Positions 1 through 7,416 of a stretch of 64,000 bases of DNA are shown piece by piece. The notes under the pieces are model-generated. The model had not been told where the DNA came from. It saw nothing but the letters and a program-made list of their open reading frames with translations, and made no database searches. How positions within the stretch are numbered: the first letter of the stretch is position 1; each line of letters starts with the position of its first letter. The stretch is from an uncultured Clostridium sp. Its GTDB lineage: Bacteria; Bacillota; Clostridia; Lachnospirales; Lachnospiraceae. The DNA is taken from the NCBI GenBank assembly GCA_945917985.1, contig CAMEIH010000005.1, positions 1-64,000 on the forward strand. The letters are read 5' to 3'. Both the position numbers and the translations under genes were made by a program.

Positions 1-281
1 ATATTCCGAAAGAACTTCTCGACAGACCGAAGGTAGGCTTTGGGGTTCCCCTCGATAAATGGCTGAGAGGTCCGCTGAAGGAACAGCTCACCGATATGAG
101 CAGCAAAGAGTATCTGAAGAGACAGGGAATTTTTGATGCGGACTTCACATCAAATATGATAGAAAGCTATTTGAAAACAGGTGACGGCGGACCGGCAACA
201 GGAGCCAATTATTCCAAACTCTCATGGTCCTTCTTCACGTTCCAGCAGTGGTATCATACTTATTTTGAACAGGAGCAGTGA
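1..281 (+). CDS. asnB: Asparagine synthetase (glutamine-hydrolysing), C-terminal end only
   Basis: Only the last 92 codons are in the window, read from base 3 to the TGA at 279-281; the 5' part lies upstream. The stretch RPKVGFGVPLDKWLRGPL is the typical end of the ATP-pyrophosphatase synthetase domain of AsnB, and the complete asnB at 2471-4357 carries the matching RPKKGFSIPIEKWL. It would transfer an amide from glutamine to a carboxylate using ATP in the cytoplasm. In surface-glycan loci such enzymes may amidate a sugar or peptide carboxylate in place of free aspartate; that is inference. Its stop overlaps the start of the next gene (TGATG), so the two are co-transcribed. Confidence 0.85.
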   Translation, partial: IPKELLDRPKVGFGVPLDKWLRGPLKEQLTDMSSKEYLKRQGIFDADFTSNMIESYLKTGDGGPATGANYSKLSWSFFTFQQWYHTYFEQEQ

Positions 282-1390
282 TGGAAAGAAAGATTCATAT
301 TGCCATGCTGATCGGGGCGCTCACAAAAGGCGGTTCGGAGCGGGTGCTGGTCAATCTGGCGGATGACCTGACGCAGAAGGGGCATACCGTGACGATGGTC
401 ACTCAATATAAAAAAGAAAATGAATATCCCCTGAATCCTGAAGTTAAGAGAGTCATCTCCGATATTACAGATGAGGAAACGACAGGAAACAGAATAGTCA
501 ATTTTAAACGGCGTTTCTGCAAGCTTCGCCGTATCTGGAAGAGCGAAAAGCCCGACGTCATTCTTTCCTTTATCGGAAAGAACAATATGATGGCGATCCT
601 GACTTCTGCGGGACTGAATATTCCGGTAGCCGTATCGGTGCGGGGAGAGCCCACAGAGGAATACTATAACAGAGTGTTGCGCTTTGTGGCGAGACACCTG
701 TTTGCAAGGGCTTCAGGTATAATCCTGCAGACACGGCAGTGCTTTCAGTTTTTCCCGGAAAAGGTGAGAAAGAAAGCAGTGCTTCTCCATAATCCCATTC
801 ATCCCTCCTTTTTCAGAGAGCGGTATGAAGGGGAGAGAGAAAAGACAATCGTGGCGGTTGGCAGAGTGGATGAGAATAAAAATCATGAGATGCTGATCCG
901 CGCATTTGCACAGATAGCAGACGAATTTCCGGAGTATCGGCTGATCATCTATGGAGACGGGGAATGCCGAAATGGTCTGATCGGTCTTGCAGGGGAATTG
1001 GGATTAGAGGACAGGATCCTTCTTCCGGGTAGTATTGACCATGTGGCAGATGCCATTTACAAAACAACTGTTTTTGTACTCTCCTCCAACACGGAGGGAG
1101 TGCCTAATACATTGATCGAGGCTATGCTGATGGGTCTTGCCGTGATTGCAACAGACTGCCCCTGCGGAGGACCTGCCGACCTCATTCAGACAGGTTATAA
1201 TGGGATCCTTACCCCGGTCGGTGATGAGAATAAAATGAAAGAAAACTTGCAATTCTTGTTAAATAACTTGCAAAAAGCAAATGAGATGGGATTAAACGCT
1301 ACAAAAACAACTGATATTTTTAAACCTGAAAAAGTGTACGGGGCATGGGAGGATTTTCTCGTGTCTCTGAGCGCCGGAGGCAGTAAATGA
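281..1390 (+). CDS. GT4-family glycosyltransferase
   Basis: A 369-residue GT-B fold glycosyltransferase. The N-terminus has the acceptor-side GGSERVLVNLA motif, the middle has VGRVDENKNHEMLIRAF opening the donor-binding domain (about residue 190), and the C-terminal half has the retaining EX7E-type motif NTEGVPNTLIEAM. No membrane segment is visible, so it acts on lipid-linked sugars at the cytoplasmic face. I chose ATG 281, which overlaps the previous TGA; a GTG three bases earlier (278) is the only close alternative. The donor and acceptor cannot be told from sequence. Confidence 0.9.
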   Translation: MERKIHIAMLIGALTKGGSERVLVNLADDLTQKGHTVTMVTQYKKENEYPLNPEVKRVISDITDEETTGNRIVNFKRRFCKLRRIWKSEKPDVILSFIGKNNMMAILTSAGLNIPVAVSVRGEPTEEYYNRVLRFVARHLFARASGIILQTRQCFQFFPEKVRKKAVLLHNPIHPSFFRERYEGEREKTIVAVGRVDENKNHEMLIRAFAQIADEFPEYRLIIYGDGECRNGLIGLAGELGLEDRILLPGSIDHVADAIYKTTVFVLSSNTEGVPNTLIEAMLMGLAVIATDCPCGGPADLIQTGYNGILTPVGDENKMKENLQFLLNNLQKANEMGLNATKTTDIFKPEKVYGAWEDFLVSLSAGGSK

Positions 1391-2457
1391 GCGGAAAACA
1401 GGCAGCAAAGTCAATCATTTTTATAGCCATTTTCATAACCATACTTGTCTCTCTGACCTATGTCATTAGGACAAACGGAGAAGTGAAGGATCTATTTACC
1501 GGATTTTATGCAGAGAAGGACGATACCATAGATGTGATTATGATAGGTTCGAGCCCGGTTTATCCTTTTTATGCAGCCCCTAAGATTTACGGTGAATATG
1601 GTATCACCTGTTATCCTTTGTCCAGCCATGTGCAGAGACCCAGCGCAGCATTGCCTTTATTAAAGGAAGCTTATAAGACCCAGGATCCCAAGGTTGTGGT
1701 ATTTGAGATGCGTATGTATACCATGGAAGACGGGGATATGGAAAGCAATATGGCTTATGCCAGAGGCGTCACCGACAATATGAAATATTCCGCCAACAGG
1801 ATCTATGCCGTCAACAGGCTGGTGCCGGATCTGGAGGAGCGGTACACCTACTATTTTGATATTTTCAAATATCATTCCAACTGGAAGACCATGATCCTGC
1901 CGGAGCAGCTAGCCTGCTTCCGCTACGAGAAGAAGCACCCCCTCAAGGGCTTTGTGATCAAGGATGAAGTGGGACCTCTGGAAGAGGAACGAATCCCTGT
2001 CTGTACGGATGTTACAGAGACCATGGCGATTCCGCAGGAGCAGGAAGAGCGGCTTTATGAGCTTCTCGATTATTTAAAGAGCAATGACCAGCAGGCCCTC
2101 TTTATCGTTTCTCCTTACCGGGTGGAGGAAGAGGAAATGATGATGTTTAACTATATGCAGCTCATCATCGAATCCTACGGATATCGGTTTGTGAATATGA
2201 ATCAGCATTATGAAGAGATGGGCCTTGACTTTTCGACGGATTATTATGATTATGGAGGCCATGTGAATACACTGGGAGCGGAGAAATGCTCAAACTATCT
2301 GGCAGAACTTTTGCAGGAATATGAACTTCCCGACAGACGGGGACAGAAAGGGTATGAATCCTGGGATGAATCTTATGCGTATTACAGGGAAGTAAGTGCG
2401 GATTCCATTGATACCATTTGGAATCACATAGAGAAAGGCGAATTTGCGGAAAGGTAG
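1387..2457 (+). CDS. Membrane-anchored SGNH-hydrolase-like protein
   Basis: A 356-residue protein with one N-terminal membrane segment (about residues 8-27, IIFIAIFITILVSLTYVI) and the rest predicted outside the cytoplasm. IMIGSSPVYPF near residue 50 resembles the block I strand and serine turn of SGNH enzymes, and DYGGHVNTLGAEKCSNYL near residue 290 resembles their block V with Asp and His. These enzymes often add or remove O-acyl groups on glycans (compare DltD and AlgX-like proteins), but the family assignment here is tentative because the block I turn is GSS, not GDS. It starts with an ATGA overlap to the preceding glycosyltransferase. It could instead be a non-catalytic relative. Confidence 0.65.
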   Translation: MSGKQAAKSIIFIAIFITILVSLTYVIRTNGEVKDLFTGFYAEKDDTIDVIMIGSSPVYPFYAAPKIYGEYGITCYPLSSHVQRPSAALPLLKEAYKTQDPKVVVFEMRMYTMEDGDMESNMAYARGVTDNMKYSANRIYAVNRLVPDLEERYTYYFDIFKYHSNWKTMILPEQLACFRYEKKHPLKGFVIKDEVGPLEEERIPVCTDVTETMAIPQEQEERLYELLDYLKSNDQQALFIVSPYRVEEEEMMMFNYMQLIIESYGYRFVNMNQHYEEMGLDFSTDYYDYGGHVNTLGAEKCSNYLAELLQEYELPDRRGQKGYESWDESYAYYREVSADSIDTIWNHIEKGEFAER

Positions 2458-2470
2458 GAGGTAGAAGCCG

Positions 2471-4357
2471 ATGTGCGGAATAGCCGGATTTTGCAGCTTT
2501 GCGGGAGACAGAAAAAAGAATATTGAACAGATGAAAGACCGGATGCTTCACAGAGGACCTGATGCGGGAGGTACTTATATCTCCGAGGATGGCCAGGTTG
2601 TTCTGGGGCACAGAAGACTTTCCATCGTGGATCTTTCGGAAAACGGTGCCCAGCCTATGACTTCCCACAGCGGAAGGTATGTGATCGCCTATAACGGTGA
2701 GATTTATAATTATAAGAAGATAGCAAAAAAACTCATGGACGAGGGAAAGGTCAGCGCTTTCCGGGGGACTTCCGACACTGAGGTTTTACTTGAGGCGTTT
2801 GAAGCTTACGGCGTGAAGGAAGCAATTTCCATGTGCAAGGGAATGTTTGCCATTGCGCTGTATGATAAGAAGGAAAGCTGCCTATACCTTTTAAGAGACC
2901 GAATCGGGGAAAAGCCTCTTTACTATGGAATGGTGGGAAAGAGCTTTGCTTTCGCCTCGGATATCGGCTGCCTTGCCGTGATGGATGGGTTCGATAATCC
3001 CATCAATACGGAGATTCTGGACGTTTACTTTACTTACGGATACATTCCTGCTCCCTATTCCATCTATGTAAATATCTATAAACTGGAACCGGGAACTATC
3101 GCAAAAATTAAATTACCATTTAATAATTTGGAGGATATTGATGTTGAACCGTACTGGTCAATCAAGGATGCGGCAAAGAAAGGACAGGCAAATCTCTTTA
3201 CGGGGAGCGAGCAGGAGGCTGCCGATGAACTGGAACGCCTTCTGAAGGAGGCAATCTCCGAGCAGATGGTGGCCGATGTGCTGGTAGGCGCCTTTCTCTC
3301 TGCGGGAATTGATTCCAGTACCATCGTGGCGCTGATGCAGTCATTAAATCAGGGGAAGGTCAAGAGCTTTACCATCGGTATGGAGGAAGAGGGCTACAAT
3401 GAAGCTACCTACGCCAAGGAAATTGCAAAGCATCTCGGAACAGAGCACACGGAGCTCTATATCAGCGAAGCAGATGCCAGAGCTGTGGTGCCAAAGCTCT
3501 CCCATATGTTTGGAGAACCCTTTGCGGATTCCTCCCAGATTCCCACCTATCTTGTCAGCAAGATGACAAGAGAGCATGTGACGGTATCCTTAAGCGGAGA
3601 TGGCGGAGATGAGCTTTTCTGCGGTTACACCTCCTATGCTTCCGTGGAACGGATTTGGAATAAGATGAAGGGAGTGCCTTACTTTATCAGAAAGCCCTGC
3701 AGTGAACTGGTGCTTCACAGTCCCCTTGTAAAGAAACCGATTTACAGAATTAAGGGAAAGCTGCTTCAGGCAAAGGGGCCTTCCGATCTTTATATCTCTT
3801 CCTATGAGACGGATCCTCTCACGAAGAAGATCAGCCTTAATGCAAAAGGCTGTAGCTACAAATACAGTGAATACGATCCGAAGTTCCTTAAGGAAACCAA
3901 TCACAACATCATGCTGATGGACATGCTCATGTATCATCCCGACGATATCCTTGTGAAGGTGGACAGAACTGCAATGGCAGTGTCTCTGGAGACAAGAGTT
4001 CCCATGCTGGATAAGGATGTGGTGGAATTTGCATGGACCCTTCCTGTCGATTACCTAAGGGAAGGAAAGGTTGGCAAGAAGGTTCTTCGGGATGTGCTTT
4101 ACCGCTATGTGCCAAAGGAAATGATGGAACGCCCCAAGAAGGGCTTTAGTATTCCCATAGAGAAATGGCTCCTTACGGGAGATCTAAGGGCATGGGCAGA
4201 GGCTCTGCTCGACAAAAAGACGATTGAGCAGCAGGGAATTTTAAATGCGGATGTAGTCAGAAAGATCTGGACCGATTTCACCGAAAAAGGGGAATGGCGC
4301 ATTCAGATCTGGTATATTCTGATGTTCCAGGATTTTATGGCTCACCGTGGAATTTAG
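2471..4357 (+). CDS. asnB: Asparagine synthetase (glutamine-hydrolysing)
   Basis: A full-length 628-residue AsnB. It starts MCGIAGF, with Cys2 as the N-terminal nucleophile of the class II glutamine amidotransferase domain (about residues 1-210). The synthetase domain follows with the pyrophosphate loop LSAGIDSSTI (the family usually has SGGxDS, so one Gly is Ala here), SLSGDGGDELFCGY, and the C-terminal RPKKGFSIPIEKWL. A GGAGGT ribosome site lies nine bases before the ATG. This is the second asnB within 2.5 kb (the first ends at 281). Placement among glycosyltransferases suggests amidation of a carboxyl group in the glycan or a precursor, though ordinary asparagine synthesis is equally possible. 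Confidence 0.92.
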   Translation: MCGIAGFCSFAGDRKKNIEQMKDRMLHRGPDAGGTYISEDGQVVLGHRRLSIVDLSENGAQPMTSHSGRYVIAYNGEIYNYKKIAKKLMDEGKVSAFRGTSDTEVLLEAFEAYGVKEAISMCKGMFAIALYDKKESCLYLLRDRIGEKPLYYGMVGKSFAFASDIGCLAVMDGFDNPINTEILDVYFTYGYIPAPYSIYVNIYKLEPGTIAKIKLPFNNLEDIDVEPYWSIKDAAKKGQANLFTGSEQEAADELERLLKEAISEQMVADVLVGAFLSAGIDSSTIVALMQSLNQGKVKSFTIGMEEEGYNEATYAKEIAKHLGTEHTELYISEADARAVVPKLSHMFGEPFADSSQIPTYLVSKMTREHVTVSLSGDGGDELFCGYTSYASVERIWNKMKGVPYFIRKPCSELVLHSPLVKKPIYRIKGKLLQAKGPSDLYISSYETDPLTKKISLNAKGCSYKYSEYDPKFLKETNHNIMLMDMLMYHPDDILVKVDRTAMAVSLETRVPMLDKDVVEFAWTLPVDYLREGKVGKKVLRDVLYRYVPKEMMERPKKGFSIPIEKWLLTGDLRAWAEALLDKKTIEQQGILNADVVRKIWTDFTEKGEWRIQIWYILMFQDFMAHRGI

Positions 4358-4400
4358 GAATGCAGGAAGAAACTACCCTGAAGGGACTGAAATAAAGGAT

Positions 4401-5366
4401 ATGAATATTATTAGAATGTCCGGGGGACTTGGCAATCAGATGTTTCAGTATGCACTGTACATGAAGCTTACCGCCCTCGGAAAAGAAGTAAAATTTGATG
4501 ATATCAATGAATACCGGGGGGAGCGGGCGCGGCCGATTATGCTGGCTGTATTTGGAATCACATACCCGAGAGCCACATGGAATGAGATTACTGCCTTTAC
4601 GGACGGTTCCATGGATTTGCGGCAAAGGCTCAGAAGGCGTTTTCGCGGTCGACATGTGATTGAGTATGAGGAGCAGGGAATTTATGATCCAAAGGTGCTT
4701 TCTTTTGACTCCATGTATCTGAAAGGTTCCTTTCAGAGTGAGAAATATTTTGAGGATATCAAGGAGGAGGTCAGGGCAACCTACCGTTTTCCCGAGCTTG
4801 AGCAGATGCATCTTCCCGAGAAGCTCTATGCGGATACCACAGCCTGCCTTTCTGAAATCGAGAGTTGTGAAGCGGTGGGGCTTCATATGTACCGCAGCGA
4901 TTCCCGAACGGATGAAGAGCTCTACGAGGGGATCTGCACGGAAAAGTATTATGAGGGTGCAGTCCGCTTTATGCTGGATAAGGTAAAGAATGCAAAATTC
5001 TTTGTCTTCAGCAATGAACCCAAGTGGGTGAAAGGCTGGGTGGATGCCCTGGTGGAGAGCCAGATCACGGAGGGGATGGACCCGGAAGAGGCAAAAGCGA
5101 TGAGAGACCGTTTCATCCTGATGCAAGCCAATACGGAGTATACCGGATACCTTGATATGCTTCTCATGAGCCGGTGTAAACATAATATCATCAGCAATTC
5201 CAGCTTCAGCTGGTGGTCTGCATGGCTCAACAACAATCCTGATAAGATCGTGGTTGCTCCCGACAGATGGAAAAATAATGTGGAGAGCAATGATATTTAT
5301 ACAGATGGTATGATATTGATCGATTCCAAAGGAAGGGTAAACAGAAGGGAACGAAAGGACACATGA
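4401..5366 (+). CDS. GT11-family (alpha-1,2-fucosyltransferase-like) protein with altered donor motif
   Basis: A 321-residue GT11 relative. The N-terminus SGGLGNQMFQYALYMKL and the C-terminal NSSFSWWSAWLN are standard for alpha-1,2-fucosyltransferases. The GDP-fucose binding motif, HxRRGD in the family, reads HMYRSD at residues 162-167, so the first Arg and the Gly are lost. It is a tandem paralogue of the next gene, which keeps the motif. I chose ATG 4401 because it gives the same MNIIRM start as that paralogue; a longer reading from 4347 would overlap asnB. It may be inactive, regulatory, or use another donor. Confidence 0.85.
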   Translation: MNIIRMSGGLGNQMFQYALYMKLTALGKEVKFDDINEYRGERARPIMLAVFGITYPRATWNEITAFTDGSMDLRQRLRRRFRGRHVIEYEEQGIYDPKVLSFDSMYLKGSFQSEKYFEDIKEEVRATYRFPELEQMHLPEKLYADTTACLSEIESCEAVGLHMYRSDSRTDEELYEGICTEKYYEGAVRFMLDKVKNAKFFVFSNEPKWVKGWVDALVESQITEGMDPEEAKAMRDRFILMQANTEYTGYLDMLLMSRCKHNIISNSSFSWWSAWLNNNPDKIVVAPDRWKNNVESNDIYTDGMILIDSKGRVNRRERKDT

Positions 5367-6283
5367 ATATCATCAGAATGACAGGCGGTATGGGCAACCA
5401 GATGTTTCAGTATGCCCTGTATTTAAAGCTTGTCTCCATGGGAAAAGAAGTAAAATTTGATGACATAACCGAATACGAGCTTTCGAATGCCCGCCCCATC
5501 ATGCTCTGGTGCTTCGGGATCGATTACCCGAAAGCGTCCCGGGACGAGATCAATGAAATTACAGACGGGTTTATGAACCTTCCCCACAGGATCAGAAGAA
5601 AGCTGTTTGGAAGAAAGTCTCTGGAATACCATGAGGCAGACTGTAACTTTGACCCTCAGGTGCTGACACAGAAAAATGCTTATCTCACCGGATATTTTCA
5701 GAGTGAACTTTACTTTAAAGACATAGAGGATCGGGTCAGAGAAGCTTTTACCTTTCGGCCGGTGATCTTTGAGAAGCTTTCAGAGGAAAGAAAAGAAAAG
5801 ATATTGTCCTATCAGAACCAAATTGACAACAACCCGGCTGTCAGCATGCATATCAGAAGAGGAGATTATCTTACCACCGGTGAGGTTTTCGGCGGTAACT
5901 GCACCGATGCATATTATAAAAGAGGAATCGCCCTGATCAGGGAAAAATATCCGGAGGCAAAATTTTTTGTCTTCAGCAATGATGATACATGGACAAGAAC
6001 GTGGGTCAAAGAAACCTTCCCCGGAGATAACAGTTTTGTGGTTGTGGAAGGAGCGCCGGAGGAAGAGGGATACCTGGATCTGTATCTGATGAGCAGGTGC
6101 AAACACCACATTCTGGCTAATTCCAGCTTCAGCTGGTGGGGCGCTTATCTAAACCCCTCAGCGGACAAGACGGTAATCGCGCCTGCCAGATGGTTTAACA
6201 ATCAGGACTGCAGGGATATTTACACACCGGAAATGATCAGAATATCTTCCGAAGGAGTAATTTTGGAAAATGGCAAACAGTGA
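5363..6283 (+). CDS. GT11-family alpha-1,2-fucosyltransferase
   Basis: A 306-residue GT11 enzyme with the intact set of family motifs: GGMGNQMFQYALYLKL at the N-terminus, HIRRGDY at residues 163-169 for GDP-fucose binding, and NSSFSWWGAYLNP near the C-terminus. It would transfer fucose in alpha-1,2 linkage, usually to a galactose, at the cytoplasmic face. The start overlaps the preceding stop as ATGA, so the pair is translationally coupled. No GDP-fucose synthesis genes (gmd, fcl, fkp) are in the window. Confidence 0.92.
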   Translation: MNIIRMTGGMGNQMFQYALYLKLVSMGKEVKFDDITEYELSNARPIMLWCFGIDYPKASRDEINEITDGFMNLPHRIRRKLFGRKSLEYHEADCNFDPQVLTQKNAYLTGYFQSELYFKDIEDRVREAFTFRPVIFEKLSEERKEKILSYQNQIDNNPAVSMHIRRGDYLTTGEVFGGNCTDAYYKRGIALIREKYPEAKFFVFSNDDTWTRTWVKETFPGDNSFVVVEGAPEEEGYLDLYLMSRCKHHILANSSFSWWGAYLNPSADKTVIAPARWFNNQDCRDIYTPEMIRISSEGVILENGKQ

Positions 6284-7277
6284 GCTTTTACTATCTGTGA
6301 TCGTCACAGCTTACAATATAGAAAACTATCTGCCAAGATGTCTTGACAGCCTGCTTCGTCAGTCCTATCAGCCTCTTGAGATCATCGTGGTGGATGACGG
6401 CTCCACGGACGATACGCCGGGAATTTGTGACAGATATGCCGGGGAGCATGAGAATATCACCGTTATTCACAGGGAAAACGGCGGACCTTCTGCCGCAAGA
6501 AACGCGGGACTAAAAATAGCAAAGGGCACCTACATCGGCTATGTGGACGGAGATGACTGGGTGGAACCCGATATGTACCGGGACATGCTGAAGGCCTGCC
6601 TCGACAAAAACGCAGAGATTGCGATCTGCTCTTACCGCCAGGTGGGAGAAGGAGCTGAGGAGATTCATCCCACGGGAAAAGTCATCGAACTTACCAGAGA
6701 GGAGGCTTTGGAGCTCTATATCAGCGGACATGAGCAGTATCATATCTATCATTCTGTTTGGAGCAAGCTTTTTAAGAGGGAGATTATCGCAGACATTGCT
6801 TTCCGGGAAGGACGAAAGTCTGAGGATATCATGTACAGCACTGCGGCGCTTGTAAATGCGTCAAAGTGTGTCTTTCTGGATACGCCTTATTATAATTATA
6901 TGACAGACCGGGAAGACAGTATTATGAACAGTAAACTGGCAGAGCGCCGCTTTCAGGATGAAATCCCTTTCTGGAAGGAACAGATTGCGTATCTTTCGGG
7001 AAATGGATTTGCGGAGATGTCGGAGAAAGCCTATTACCAGTTCTGCAGGAAAATGCTGTTTTACTATATTGATTTCAGGGACAGAAAAATGACCGGAGAA
7101 GCAAAAGAACTGGCAGAGCTACTAAAAAACGAAAAAGAGAAAATCGTGACTGTCTACGGAAAAAGCTTTGTCAAAACAGGTGACAGGGTCAGAATGAAAC
7201 TGTTTCTTGTATGTCCCGGAGTTTATTACGGGATAGTAAGGTTGTATGAGAAAATAATTATTCCGCTGCGTCAGTAG
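6270..7277 (+). CDS. GT2-family glycosyltransferase
   Basis: A 335-residue GT-A fold enzyme. The N-terminal 110 residues carry SVIVTAYNIENYLPRCLDSL, the nucleotide-binding VVDDGSTDDT, GGPSAARNAGL and the metal-binding VDGDDWV. The C-terminal part is the variable acceptor region typical of the EpsJ/CpsI-like subgroup. It begins 14 bases inside the previous gene and its TAG stop is built into the terminator stem that follows, so it is the last gene of its transcript. Confidence 0.92.
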   Translation: MANSELLLSVIVTAYNIENYLPRCLDSLLRQSYQPLEIIVVDDGSTDDTPGICDRYAGEHENITVIHRENGGPSAARNAGLKIAKGTYIGYVDGDDWVEPDMYRDMLKACLDKNAEIAICSYRQVGEGAEEIHPTGKVIELTREEALELYISGHEQYHIYHSVWSKLFKREIIADIAFREGRKSEDIMYSTAALVNASKCVFLDTPYYNYMTDREDSIMNSKLAERRFQDEIPFWKEQIAYLSGNGFAEMSEKAYYQFCRKMLFYYIDFRDRKMTGEAKELAELLKNEKEKIVTVYGKSFVKTGDRVRMKLFLVCPGVYYGIVRLYEKIIIPLRQ

Positions 7278-7308
7278 GAAAAGCCGTGCGAGAGCACGGC
7301 TTTTCCTA
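7275..7308 (+). terminator. Intrinsic terminator after the first gene block
   Basis: A perfect 15-bp inverted repeat with a GAGA loop: left arm 7275-7289 includes the TAG stop of the preceding GT2, loop 7290-7293, right arm 7294-7308. The core is AAAAGCCGTGC / GCACGGCTTTT, so the G+C-rich stem ends in a short T run on the + strand and in A's on the other side, as in bidirectional-style intrinsic terminators. GAGA is a stabilising GNRA tetraloop. Confidence 0.9.
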
Positions 7309-7337
7309 TGTGAATAATATGCTGATTCCTATGTGAA
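7303..7337 (+). repeat. Short direct repeat upstream of the main promoter
   Basis: The 12-mer TTCCTATGTGAA occurs exactly at 7303-7314 and again at 7326-7337, a 23-base period (about two helical turns), ending 13 bases before the -35 box of the promoter at 7351. The first copy overlaps the terminator's right arm. Placement and spacing would suit an activator or repressor site, but a local duplication is also possible. Confidence 0.4.
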
Positions 7338-7350
7338 ACTGATGAAAAAT

Positions 7351-7379
7351 TTGCCTATACAAGCAATGTATGCTATAAT
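7351..7379 (+). promoter_or_regulatory. Sigma-A type promoter for the main operon
   Basis: TTGCCT (7351-7356), 17-base spacer, then TATAAT (7374-7379) preceded by an extended TGC (TGN) element at 7371-7373. Transcription would start near 7386, giving a leader of about 31 bases and an AGAGG ribosome site just before the ATG at 7417. It lies directly downstream of the terminator at 7275-7308, which makes this a real operon boundary. I see no riboswitch or leader peptide in the short leader. Confidence 0.8.
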
Positions 7380-7416
7380 TTCAATAATTATGTATATGTG
7401 AAAATAAAGAGGAAAT

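Noticed and set aside
4335-5183. Long open frame on the minus strand (282 codons)
   Set aside because: It lies antisense to the GT11 gene at 4401-5366 and the end of asnB, shows no known motif and has no ribosome site. It is a by-product of the codon use of the real gene.
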